Assembly (NCBI GenBank): GCA_902627735.1
Contig: CACOKI010000010.1
Span: forward strand, 1 to 41,468
DNA length: 41,468 nt
Direction: 5' to 3'
From: an uncultured Pelagibacteraceae bacterium
Lineage (GTDB): Bacteria > Pseudomonadota > Alphaproteobacteria > Pelagibacterales > Pelagibacteraceae
Position 1 is the stretch's first letter, and every line of letters begins with the position of its first letter. A program made the position numbers and the translations under genes. Of the stretch, positions 7,094 to 16,300 are shown one piece after another. Under the pieces are notes generated by a model. It did no database searches. It was not told where the DNA came from and worked only from the letters and a program-made list of their open reading frames with translations.

Positions 7094-7967
7094 ATTCTTC
7101 TATATTCTCATCACTTTCAGTTATTGGTTCATCAACATTAAGATCAGGTGTCGGAGCTTTTTCTACTTTTGTAGTTGTTTCTTTATTCTCTGGACTCAGA
7201 TTTCTTTTTAAAGCTTTATCTAATTTTTTTTGAGTATCCTCTAAAGAAATATTTAAAATTATTTGAAATTCAGACAATAATCTTTCATATGCTTTTTCAA
7301 AAAGTTGTCTTTCACTATAAGATTGGTCAACCATAAGATCATCACCTTTATTTAAATCTCTTACAACTTCAGCTAATTCATAAATTTTTCCAGATGAAAT
7401 TTTTGCTTCGTATTCTTGTGCTCTTCTACTCCACATTGATCTTTTAATTTTCGGTTTACTTTTTAAAATAGATATACATTTATTTACCTGGTTAATAGTT
7501 GCGAGCGGACGCAGATGTGATTGTTTATTTACTGGAACCATCCCATTAGCTTTATCTTTTTCAAATTTTATAATGTAGGTTTCAACATCAATTCCACCAA
7601 TACTAATTTTTTTAAATTCAGTAATTTGTCCTACGCCATGTTTTGGATAAACTACATAATCTTTGATTTTATACTCTCGTTTTTCTGTTTCTTGTTTTTT
7701 TACTTTTTTAATTTCAGGTTTTATTTCATTAGATTTTGAGATACGTAAATTTTCTGTTTTTATTTCAGATTTCTTTTCTACAATTTTACCTATTTTTTTT
7801 GTGACTTTTTTTTTTAATTTAGGTTTTGATGTTTTCTTTTGTCTATTTTTTGAAGAAGTAACCTTTTTTTTTGATACTTTTTTTACACTTTTCTTTTTTT
7901 TATTTTTATTAAATGTTTTCTTTAAAATATTTTTCAAACTTATTTTGCTCATCTTTATATTTTTCAT
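7092..7967 (-). CDS. carD: CarD-family transcription regulator with long basic N-terminal tail
   Basis: This 291-residue protein has three parts. Residues 1-97 are a lysine-rich tail (about 30 Lys in the first 70), with repeats like SKKKVT and LKKKVTKK. Residues about 98-255 are a CarD domain: [17 protein letters not shown] opens the RNA-polymerase-interacting Tudor-like part, and [18 protein letters not shown] belongs to the helical DNA-binding part. Residues about 258-291 are acidic. CarD proteins bind the RNA polymerase beta subunit and stabilise open complexes. Usual alphaproteobacterial CarD is near 170 residues, so the tails are additions. The start at 7967 (or Met6 at 7952) lies inside fdxA, giving a 44-59 base overlap; no later Met precedes the domain. 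It is last in the helicase-TerB-fdxA-carD operon. Confidence 0.92.
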   Translation of the reverse strand: MKNIKMSKISLKNILKKTFNKNKKKKSVKKVSKKKVTSSKNRQKKTSKPKLKKKVTKKIGKIVEKKSEIKTENLRISKSNEIKPEIKKVKKQETEKREYKIKDYVVYPKHGVGQITEFKKISIGGIDVETYIIKFEKDKANGMVPVNKQSHLRPLATINQVNKCISILKSKPKIKRSMWSRRAQEYEAKISSGKIYELAEVVRDLNKGDDLMVDQSYSERQLFEKAYERLLSEFQIILNISLEDTQKKLDKALKRNLSPENKETTTKVEKAPTPDLNVDEPITESDENIEE

Positions 7968-8235
7968 GATCCGAAGGTGGATCTTTTTTTACATTTATAT
8001 TTGGCCAGATCTCAGAATATTTTTTATTGATTTCTAACCATTTTTCACTCCCTGTTTCTGTATCTGCTTTGATAGCATCAACAGGACATTCGGGTTCGCA
8101 AACGCCACAATCTATACACTCATCAGGTTTAATTACAAGCATATTTTTCCCTTCATAAAAACAATCGACAGGACATACCTCTACACAATCGGTTAGTTTA
8201 CATTTAATACATTTGTCATTAACCACGTAAGTCAT
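7909..8235 (-). CDS. fdxA: Seven-iron ferredoxin FdxA
   Basis: This 108-residue electron carrier has the cysteine set of 7Fe-8S ferredoxins. Cys9, Cys17 and Cys50 would hold the [3Fe-4S] cluster, and Cys21, Cys40, Cys43 and Cys46 the [4Fe-4S] cluster. The spacing matches Azotobacter ferredoxin I shifted by one residue. The C-terminal tail ([11 protein letters not shown]...FEKYFKENI) is normal for FdxA, so the protein is full length even though its last 44-59 bases also encode the start of carD. Its ATG overlaps the TGA of the TerB-like gene (ATGA). fdxA next to carD is a common alphaproteobacterial arrangement; the redox partner is not established. Confidence 0.95.
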   Translation of the reverse strand: MTYVVNDKCIKCKLTDCVEVCPVDCFYEGKNMLVIKPDECIDCGVCEPECPVDAIKADTETGSEKWLEINKKYSEIWPNINVKKDPPSDHEKYKDEQNKFEKYFKENI

Positions 8236-8648
8236 TGTGAATATTCTTTTTTGATTTTATTTTTAATATCCCCCATAGTTATATTGTCAACATACAATAA
8301 ACCAGCAAGTCGTCTCATTAAGCTTGTTTCATAAACATCGGCTTCATTATTGGAATAGATAATTCGCCATAAATTTTCTATAATTTTAATTTTACTATTA
8401 ATATCCATATTTTTAACTTCTTTAGTAAATTCTAAAATTTGATTAGAGTCTGCCTCAATTTTTTTTCCATCCTCAATAATTTTATCTATATTCTCATTAT
8501 TTGCGCCTATTTCTAAAAGCGTTTCCTTGATTATTTTTTCTTCATCTAGTGAATAATTTTCATCAATTTTTGCTGCATGAATTAATAATGCTGAGACTTT
8601 TATTAAATTATCATTTTTAATGTTTTTGTTATCTTTATTGAAGAACAT
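8232..8648 (-). CDS. TerB-like helical protein
   Basis: This 138-residue soluble protein resembles the TerB (tellurite-resistance B) domain of COG4103. Features are [27 protein letters not shown] near the N-terminus, a central [22 protein letters not shown] segment, and [11 protein letters not shown] near the C-terminus. The acidic pairs fit the metal-binding helices of the fold. The name does not mean tellurite resistance here; the function of these alphaproteobacterial proteins is unknown. It sits between the helicase (4-base gap) and fdxA (ATGA overlap), a position which in many alphaproteobacteria, as I recall, holds an S4 RNA-binding protein. The family call is fairly sure. Confidence 0.8.
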   Translation of the reverse strand: MFFNKDNKNIKNDNLIKVSALLIHAAKIDENYSLDEEKIIKETLLEIGANNENIDKIIEDGKKIEADSNQILEFTKEVKNMDINSKIKIIENLWRIIYSNNEADVYETSLMRRLAGLLYVDNITMGDIKNKIKKEYSQ

Positions 8649-8652
8649 AGTT

Positions 8653-11130
8653 CTAATTTAACTGTAAATCCTTCAAAATATTAAAAGGATTTTCTTTTGT
8701 ATTTTTTTTATTAAAAGTTTTTTTTGTTATTTTTTTTGGAATATATTTAAAATATATTTCATTTTTTTCCTCTTTAATTTTATAATTCATACTTTTTAAA
8801 AGATTTACAAAGTTCTCTTTGCTACACCCTAAAAGATTTAACATTTCAGGTATCATTTTTATCTCTTTTTTTTCCTTGATATCAGAATTAATTATTTGAA
8901 CAAATAATCTTTCAAGTATATCTATTCTGATATAATAATTATCAAATTTTTCAAAACCACAAAGTAACATAAACTTTTGATTTAAATTTTTATCATCTAA
9001 AAAATTCAGACCAAATTTTGGTGGAATTAATTTAAAATACTTTTGATGATAATTTTTCCATAACAAAGTTCTTAGCGATACAGCTTCTGGTTTAATTAGC
9101 TTAAATAAAAAAATATGATATCTACCAAATTTAACCCCAAGATCTCTTAGAATTTTCCTGTCATTTTGTTTTAAATCTTTTACATATTCAAGTACATTTT
9201 CTCTTTTAAGAACTCCATTACTTTCATATAGTTGATAAGCTAAAGCTTTAATTGAAGAATTATTGTCTTTTAAATTTTTTAAATCGATAAGACTCTCAAG
9301 TACTTTTTTAATTTTATTTTTTAACCACACATCAATGTAATTCATTAATTTTTTTTTTTGATTTTCATCTAAAATATCGTCTACAATTAATTCAAAATTT
9401 GGACTTAAATAATCTTTTCCAGATGTTAGTTTTGCTATTGGAGAGGTATTCCAATAAATTTTAAAATCATCATGCAATTCAATTAATCCTGATTCAATTA
9501 TCATTTGAATTCTTCTCTCAAATTCTGGTCCTATTGATTTTCTAGCAGCTTTTTTTAAGGATTTAATGTCTGTCTCTAATGCATTTTTTTTTAAATCTAG
9601 CTCTAATTTAAGTCCATTAATTTTACCTATAAACTGATCATCAATCATAACTTTATTGTTATCTAAGATTTTCATATCAAATTCCATATCTTGTTTTAAA
9701 CCTCTTGCGAGTATACTTGCTCGTTTATCAATGAAAGTTTTCGTAAGTTCCTCATGAAGTCTATCTGAAAGTTTATCTTCTAATAATTTAGTTTTTTCAA
9801 TCCAATAATTTTGATTTTCTACCCAATTATTTTTATTAGAAACATATGACCAAGTTCTCACATTTGCAATTCTATTCGATAAAGAATCAACATTTCCCTC
9901 TAATTTATTAAGTTTTAATAGTTGAAGATGCATATAATTTTCAGTTATTTTTCCTTTTTTTTCATTTAGGAATTTAAAAACATTGGCTATTACCTCAAAA
10001 TGATTTCCGTAAGTTTTTTTGACAAAATCTGGTATTTGGCAACATTCCCAAAGAAGTCTTAATTTTTCCTCGTTCAATTTCATATTTTCAAAATTTTTGT
10101 CTCTTAAAAAAAATTTGAGAGCCTTTTCATCCTCACATTCATGTATTTTTCTTAACCATCCTTTATTTGGTTTTTCATCTAATGACTTGATAAGAGTTAA
10201 TGGATTTTTAAAATTTAGATTTGAATTCCTCCAAAATAAATATTGTATTTCCTCAAATCTATGATTTTCAAGCAAATCAACTTCTTCTGCATTAATTTCT
10301 TTACATTGACCAGTAATTCCAAAACTTCCATCATTTAAGTATCTACCTGCTCTACCTGCAATTTGACCTATTTCAGACAAGTTAAGTTTTCTTAACTTTC
10401 GTCCATCAAATTTTTTTAAATTTGAAAAATACACATGATTAAGATCCATGTTTATTCCCATTCCTATTGCATCCGTAGCAACTAAAAAATCAACATCACC
10501 TGATTGATATAATTCAACCTGAGCATTTCTAGTTTTTGGACTCAATGATCCCATGACTATTGCAGCACCACCTTTCTGTCTTCGAATTAATTCTGCTATT
10601 GCATAAACTTCTTCTGCTGAAAAAGCTATAATTGCAGTCTTTCTATTAATACGAGAAATTTTTTTATGACCTGAGTATGAAAGTTTTGATAATCTATTTC
10701 TATTAATAAATTCTATATCATCCTCTAATTTTGATATTATACTTTTTATTGTATTTGAGCCCATAAACATTGTTAATTTACTGCCTCTCATATTTATTAA
10801 ACGATCTGTAAAAATATGACCACGTTCATGATCTGCGCACATTTGTATTTCATCTACCCCAACAAACTCTAATTGTTTATCAATTGGCATTGACTCAACG
10901 GTGCATAAGAAATATTTCGCATTAGTAGGAATAATTTTTTCTTCACCTGTAATTAACGCTACTTTATCTAACTGAATTTTTTTGATTACTTTGTCATAAA
11001 CTTCTCTAGCAAGTAACCTCAATGGAAAACCTATCATTCCACTGTCAAAAGCTAACATCGTTTCAATGGCCAAATGTGTTTTTCCTGTATTCGTAGGACC
11101 TAAAACTGCTGTGATTTTATTTTTCGTCAT
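8653..11130 (-). CDS. SUV3-like superfamily 2 RNA helicase
   Basis: This 825-residue helicase has Walker A GPTNTGKT at residues 11-18, a Walker B variant DEIQ at 93-96, and motif VI QIAGRAGR at 256-263. The N-terminal sequence and the GPTNTGKTHLA start are those of the SUV3 family, whose mitochondrial member unwinds RNA for the degradosome. Bacterial members occur mainly in alphaproteobacteria; their RNA targets are not well defined. The C-terminal half (about residues 430-825) is charged, helical and ends in a lysine-rich stretch. It is the first gene of the leftward operon with TerB-like, fdxA and carD. The 170 bases upstream hold no gene I can support. Confidence 0.9.
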   Translation of the reverse strand: MTKNKITAVLGPTNTGKTHLAIETMLAFDSGMIGFPLRLLAREVYDKVIKKIQLDKVALITGEEKIIPTNAKYFLCTVESMPIDKQLEFVGVDEIQMCADHERGHIFTDRLINMRGSKLTMFMGSNTIKSIISKLEDDIEFINRNRLSKLSYSGHKKISRINRKTAIIAFSAEEVYAIAELIRRQKGGAAIVMGSLSPKTRNAQVELYQSGDVDFLVATDAIGMGINMDLNHVYFSNLKKFDGRKLRKLNLSEIGQIAGRAGRYLNDGSFGITGQCKEINAEEVDLLENHRFEEIQYLFWRNSNLNFKNPLTLIKSLDEKPNKGWLRKIHECEDEKALKFFLRDKNFENMKLNEEKLRLLWECCQIPDFVKKTYGNHFEVIANVFKFLNEKKGKITENYMHLQLLKLNKLEGNVDSLSNRIANVRTWSYVSNKNNWVENQNYWIEKTKLLEDKLSDRLHEELTKTFIDKRASILARGLKQDMEFDMKILDNNKVMIDDQFIGKINGLKLELDLKKNALETDIKSLKKAARKSIGPEFERRIQMIIESGLIELHDDFKIYWNTSPIAKLTSGKDYLSPNFELIVDDILDENQKKKLMNYIDVWLKNKIKKVLESLIDLKNLKDNNSSIKALAYQLYESNGVLKRENVLEYVKDLKQNDRKILRDLGVKFGRYHIFLFKLIKPEAVSLRTLLWKNYHQKYFKLIPPKFGLNFLDDKNLNQKFMLLCGFEKFDNYYIRIDILERLFVQIINSDIKEKKEIKMIPEMLNLLGCSKENFVNLLKSMNYKIKEEKNEIYFKYIPKKITKKTFNKKNTKENPFNILKDLQLN

Positions 11131-11301
11131 TTCTATCTTTGGTATATTCTTTTTTTTACCTACCAGATATAGTTAGTGCTAAAGAACAAAAATAGACTAA
11201 AACATGACCGAATCGGAGGAAAAAAAGTTCTCATTTTCTTAATTAATTAAATTTATTTTATCACAATTTAGTTTTTACAAAACATTAATTCTAATAAGAA
11301 A

Positions 11302-11727
11302 TTATCCACCTGGTCCTAAATCAGAAGGCTTAACTTTTAGAATCTTCCAAACTCCTGAAGCAGAAGTGATAATTTTATTTTCACACTTTAATTCACAGAA
11401 CACAAACACTAAAGTTTTTGTTTTTTTAAGAATTTTTACATGCCCAATTATTTCATCACCTAATTTTGATGAACCTATAAATTTTAGATCTAATGAAATA
11501 GTTACACAAGGAGCATTGTCAGCTGAGCGGTGTGCTGCGGTTCCTGCCCCTGCATCTACTAATGCAGATAAATATCCACCGTGAGTAATACCTGCAGCAT
11601 TTAAATGATTTTCATTTATTGTAGATTTAAACTCATATTCTATCTCTGAAATATTTCTAAACATAACACCACCATTATGTTTCATAAAACCCTGTTTTAA
11701 ACTTATTTGCTCAAATTTCTTAGACAT
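11302..11727 (-). CDS. PaaI-like hotdog-fold acyl-CoA thioesterase
   Basis: This 141-residue protein has a single hotdog domain. The catalytic region is AAGITHGGYLSALVDAGAG (His49-Gly-Gly51, Asp58), as in PaaI/COG2050 thioesterases. Further strands TISLDLKFIGSSKLGDEI and GHVKILKKTKTLVFV complete the fold. It would hydrolyse an acyl- or aryl-CoA; the substrate is not evident. It lies 6 nt downstream of a possible 32-residue membrane peptide ORF and in the same direction as tRNA-Arg, so all three may share a transcript. The ATG at 11727 is well placed for the family. Confidence 0.88.
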   Translation of the reverse strand: MSKKFEQISLKQGFMKHNGGVMFRNISEIEYEFKSTINENHLNAAGITHGGYLSALVDAGAGTAAHRSADNAPCVTISLDLKFIGSSKLGDEIIGHVKILKKTKTLVFVFCELKCENKIITSASGVWKILKVKPSDLGPGG

Positions 11728-11733
11728 AATTGT

Positions 11734-11832
11734 TTATAGTATAAAAGTTAAAATTAACAAAATTATGAAAATAATTATAAAAAAATATATAACAGACATT
11801 TGAAGAGAAGCATTTATTAACCATTTAAACAT
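11734..11832 (-). CDS. Possible 32-residue single-helix membrane peptide
   Basis: A short ORF begins with MFKWLINASLQ and continues with about 20 hydrophobic residues (Ile, Phe, Leu) that would form one membrane helix. It ends 6 bases before the thioesterase ATG, which suggests translational coupling. It starts 14 bases after the encoded CCA of tRNA-Arg on the same strand. I know of no family it belongs to. AT-rich DNA can encode Ile/Phe-rich frames by chance, so this is tentative; its tight fit between two genes is the main support. Confidence 0.35.
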   Translation of the reverse strand: MFKWLINASLQMSVIYFFIIIFIILLILTFIL

Positions 11833-11846
11833 ATATATTACACTTA

Positions 11847-11923
11847 TGGTGCGCCTGCTAGGAGTCGAACCCAGAACCTCCTGGTCCGTAGCCAAGCGCT
11901 CTATCCAGTTGAGCTACAGGCGC
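11847..11923 (-). tRNA. tRNA-Arg, anticodon ACG
   Basis: On the minus strand the acceptor arms GCGCCTG and CAGGCGC pair, with discriminator A and encoded CCA (11849-11847). The anticodon stem CTTGG/CCAGG encloses the loop CTACGGA, giving anticodon ACG, which after A-to-I editing reads CGU, CGC and CGA. The T arm CTGGG-TTCGACT-CCTAG is intact. Editing by TadA is expected from general knowledge; no tadA is in the window. Confidence 0.97.
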
Positions 11924-11997
11924 GTTTTTAAATTTTTATTTAATTATAGTATACTAATTTTTAGTGTATTTTAATGCTAAGATAAATTTAAAATTTT

Positions 11998-13173
11998 ATG
12001 GTTGATAAATCAAAAGAAGTAGTTATCGCTAGCGCAATTAGAACACCGATAGGTGCTTATAAAGGATCATTAAAAAATATACGTTCAGATCAACTTGGAT
12101 CTATAGTCATAAAAGAAGTTTTAAAAAGATCTAAAACTACTGGAGAAGAAATTGATGAAATAATAATGGGACAAGTATTAACTGCAGGAGCTGGACAAAA
12201 CCCAGCAAGGCAGGCTGCTATAAATGCTGGTATACCAAACTCCAAACCTGCACATATGATCAATCAAGTATGTGGATCTGGACTTAGAGCAGTTGTGTCA
12301 GGATATCAATCAATCAAATTAGGTGAGTCATTAAATGTAATTGTTGGTGGCCAAGAAAATATGTCGATTACTCCTCACTCAATTTTTTATAGAGATGAAA
12401 GAAAATTTTCTGAGGATAGATTATTGGATACGATGCTTAAAGATGGATTAATAGATGCATTTAATAATTATCATATGGGCGTTACAGCAGAAAATGTAGC
12501 AAAAAAATTTGATATATCAAGACAAACCCAAGATGAATTCGCATTAAATTCACAAAAGAAAACAGAGAAAGCAATTAACAATAATAGATTTAATGATGAA
12601 TTAATTAAAGTAGATTTAGATGGCAACCTATTAGCTTATGATGAGCATCCAAGGTTAGATCTAAAAATGTCTGACTTAGAAAAATTAAAAACAGTCTTTA
12701 AAAAAGATGGAACTGTTACACCTGGAAATTCTTCTGGAATAAATGATGGTGCTGCTGCTTTACTCCTAACTACTTTTAAAGAAGTAGAAAAAAGATCAAT
12801 TAAGCCATTAGCCAAAATAGTTTCATGGGCATCAGTCGGAGTGGATCCGTCCTTAATGGGATTAGGCCCTATAGATGCCGTGCGTCTGGCTGCCAAAAAA
12901 GCAAAATGGAAATTAGATGAAATTGATTTGTTTGAAATTAATGAGGCTTTTGCTGCACAAAGTATTGCGGTAATCCAAGAGCTAGGTATTGATCAAAATA
13001 AAGTAAATGTAAATGGTGGAGCAATTGCTTTAGGTCATCCTATTGGGGCATCGGGTGCAAGAATTCTAGTTACACTCATACATGAAATGAAAAGACAAAA
13101 AATAAATAAAGGTTGCGCAACACTTTGTATAGGTGGTGGAATGGGAATAGCTTTATGTGTTGAGCGAATTTAA
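11998..13173 (+). CDS. Acetyl-CoA C-acetyltransferase (thiolase)
   Basis: This 391-residue enzyme condenses two acetyl-CoA to acetoacetyl-CoA, or does the reverse. The acyl-accepting Cys92 lies in NQVCGSGLRAV. The catalytic His347 is in ALGHPIGASGARI and the second Cys377 in CIGGGMG. All three match the positions of the biosynthetic thiolase (PhaA/AtoB) family, and the length is normal. No other polyhydroxybutyrate or ketone-body gene is adjacent, so the pathway is undecided: fatty acid or ketone-body breakdown, or storage. It is divergent from tRNA-Arg (74 bp apart). Its stop overlaps a converging short ORF. Confidence 0.95.
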   Translation: MVDKSKEVVIASAIRTPIGAYKGSLKNIRSDQLGSIVIKEVLKRSKTTGEEIDEIIMGQVLTAGAGQNPARQAAINAGIPNSKPAHMINQVCGSGLRAVVSGYQSIKLGESLNVIVGGQENMSITPHSIFYRDERKFSEDRLLDTMLKDGLIDAFNNYHMGVTAENVAKKFDISRQTQDEFALNSQKKTEKAINNNRFNDELIKVDLDGNLLAYDEHPRLDLKMSDLEKLKTVFKKDGTVTPGNSSGINDGAAALLLTTFKEVEKRSIKPLAKIVSWASVGVDPSLMGLGPIDAVRLAAKKAKWKLDEIDLFEINEAFAAQSIAVIQELGIDQNKVNVNGGAIALGHPIGASGARILVTLIHEMKRQKINKGCATLCIGGGMGIALCVERI

Positions 13174-13286
13174 GAATTAATTTTTCCGTATTTCTCTTCT
13201 AATAAAATTTTTTGTATCCATATTTTAGCATCTATATAAGTGCTAACTTTTGGCTGAATAAGTGTTTTTAATAACTTTTTAATCAT
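13170..13286 (-). CDS. Possible 38-residue protein of unknown function
   Basis: This ORF starts with ATG at 13286 and its stop overlaps the thiolase stop by a few bases. It begins MIKKLLKTLIQPKV, then STYIDAKIWIQKIL, and ends with EEKYGKINS. The composition is balanced, with Trp, Tyr, Gly, Pro and charged residues, unlike a random AT-rich frame. It would fold as one or two amphipathic helices. There is no signal peptide and no clear Shine-Dalgarno. I do not recognise a family. It is the only content I can suggest for the 207-base gap before aceE. Confidence 0.35.
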   Translation of the reverse strand: MIKKLLKTLIQPKVSTYIDAKIWIQKILLEEKYGKINS

Positions 13287-13380
13287 TTTTGAAGCATACA
13301 GTTAAAGAGTGTCAAAAAATTGAGCAGAATGTGTTAAGATTTGCATTTAACAACTTTTTTATAGTGTATAAAACATAAAA

Positions 13381-16300
13381 ATGACTGAAAAATTATTAGT
13401 CCCGGACATTGGCGATTTTGAAAATGTTGAGGTAATTGAATTACTGGTTAAAGAGGGTCAAGAAATTAAAAAGAATGACCCTGTGGTTACTATAGAAAGT
13501 GATAAATCTAGCGTTGAAATACCATCAATTTTTTCTGGAAAAATTGATTCTATATTTGTAAAAGTTGGAGATAAAGTTTCTAAAGGTGATTTAATTTTAA
13601 ACATATCAAGTGATGATAAAAAATCCTCTTCTTCACAAGAAGTCCCGAAAAATACTGAAAATTTAATTCAAGAAGCAGAAAGTTCGTTAAAAAAAAATCA
13701 AGAACAAAAAAAACTTACTCAAAAAAAAGTTGAGGAAAAATCTGAAACAATACAGATTACAAATCATGGAGATATTGATCCATTAGAGACAAGTGAGTGG
13801 TTAGAATCTCTTTCAGATGTTATAGAAAAAGATGGAAATCAGAGAGCTCATTATTTAATAAAGGAATTAATTAATAAAGCTTACATGGAAGGAGCTAATA
13901 TTCCTTATACACAAAATACTCCTTATATAAATACGATCCCTGTAAGTGAAGAAAAAAAATCAAATGGAGATCAAAATATAGAGAGAAGAATAAGATCTTT
14001 GATAAGATGGAATGCTGCTGCGATGGTAGTGCGGGCAAATAAAAAATTTCCTGAACTTGGAGGTCATATAGGAACCTTTGCGTCTGCTGCTACCTTATAT
14101 GATGTTGGAATGAATCATTTTTGGAGAGCCAAAAATAATAAATTTGGGGGAGATTTAATTTATTTTCAAGGTCACAGCGCTCCTGGCATGTATGCTAGAG
14201 CATTTCTTGAGGGAAGATTGAATGAAAAACAATTAGATAGTTTTAGACAAGAGGTTAATCCTGGTGGCTTGTCTTCTTATCCTCATCCATGGTTAATGCC
14301 AAAATTTTGGCAATTTCCAACTGTTTCAATGGGCTTAGGACCAATGCTTTCTATTTATCAAGCTAGATATATGAAATATTTGATTAACAGAGGTCTAATT
14401 AAAGATGAAGGCAGAAAAGTCTGGGCATTTCTAGGTGATGGAGAAATGGATGAGCCAGAGTCTCTTGGAGCAATAGGTTTGGCTGCGAGGGAAAAATTAG
14501 ACAACTTAATATTCGTGGTAAATTGTAATCTTCAAAGATTAGATGGACCAGTAAGAGGTAATGGAAAAATTATACAAGAATTAGAAGGAATTTTTAGGGG
14601 CGCAGGTTGGAATGTCATTAAAGTTATATGGGGTTCTTACTGGGATCAACTATTAGCAAATGATAAAACTGGTCATTTAGTAAAAACAATGAACGAAACA
14701 GTTGATGGTGAATACCAAGCCATGAAAGCAAGAGATGGAGCTTATGTAAGAGAAAAATTTTTTGGAAAATATCCAGAAACAAGAGAATTAGTCTCTAGTC
14801 TTTCAGATAAAGATATCTGGAGGTTAAATAGAGGTGGTCATGATCCTCATAAAGTCTTTGCCGCATATGACAAAGCATCTAAAAATATTGGAAGCCCAAC
14901 AGTTGTAATTGCTAAGACTATTAAAGGTTATGGTATGGGTAAAAGTGGAGAAAGTGTAAATACTACACATCAAACCAAGAAATTAGATGTTGATGACTTA
15001 ATGTATTATAGAGATAGATTTGATGTTCCTTTGACTGATAAACAGGTCAAAAATATTGAATATTATAAACCTGATCAAAATTCTCCAGAGATTAAATATG
15101 TTAAAGAGAGAAGGCTTCAATTAGGTGGATTTATTCCAGAAAGAACTACTTATGCAAAATCAATTAAAGCTCCCCCTAAAGATATTTTTGACAATATGAA
15201 AGTTTCAACCAATAAAAAAGAAATGTCTACTACGATGGCATTAGTCAGAATGTTAACAAATCTTCTGAGAGATAAAAATGTTGCACCTAGGTTGGTACCT
15301 ATTATTCCAGATGAGGCTAGAACATTTGGTATGGAAGGTTTTTTTCAAAAAGTTGGAATATATGCTCATGAAGGTCAAAAATATGAACCTGAAGACTCTG
15401 CACAATTGAGCTCTTATAGAGAGGAAAAAAGTGGACAAGTTTTAGAGGAAGGAATTACAGAAGCAGGTGCAATGTCATCTTGGATTGCAGCAGGAACTTC
15501 ATACACTAACCACGATATTGAGATGATACCTATTTATCTTTTTTATTCGATGTTTGGATTTCAAAGAATAGGGGACCTTGCATGGGCGGGGGCAGATAGT
15601 CAGTCTAGAGGATTTTTAATTGGTGCTACAGCTGGAAGAACAACACTAGCAGGAGAAGGTCTGCAGCATCAAGATGGTCACAGTCATCTTATAGCATCAA
15701 CAATTCCGAATTGTATTTCTTATGATCCAACCTTTCACTATGAATTAGCAGTTATTTTTAGAGATGGGTTAAAAAGAATGCATGAAAAAAAGGAAAATAT
15801 TTTTTACTACATTACAACTATGAATGAAAATTACCCTCATCCTGCTATGCCCAAAGATAAATCTTGTGAAGAAGGGATTTTAAAAGGAATGTATAAAATT
15901 AAAGAATTTAATAAATATAAAAAAACTAAAATTCAATTTTTGGGATCTGGTACGATTTTAAGAGAAATGATCGCTGGAGCTGAATTACTTCAAAAAGAAT
16001 ATCAAATAGATAGTGAGATTTGGAGTGTAACAAGTTTTAATGAGTTAAGAAGAGATGGTTTAGAGGTAGAAAGATATAATCTTTTAAATCCAGATAAGGA
16101 ACCAAAAAAGTCTTATATTGAAAAATGTTTAGGTAAAACAGAAGGACCTATTTTAGCTGCTTCTGATTATATGAGAATGAATTCAGATCAAATTAGACCA
16201 TATATTGATAAAAGTTTTTATTCTCTTGGAACAGATGGATTTGGACGAAGCGATACAAGAAAAAATTTAAGAAATTTTTTTGAAGTTGATAAGGAGCATG

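Noticed and set aside
7521..8037. Phe-rich open frames opposite carD
   Set aside because: They are the antisense of a lysine-rich coding region (AAA reads as TTT); no independent support.
8232..8648. Tellurite resistance determinant
   Set aside because: The TerB-like fold alone does not give resistance; no other ter gene is present.
11203..11241. 12-codon ORF MTESEEKKFSFS between helicase and thioesterase
   Set aside because: It is too short, has no promoter or terminator, and lies on the opposite strand to both neighbours; chance is the simplest explanation.
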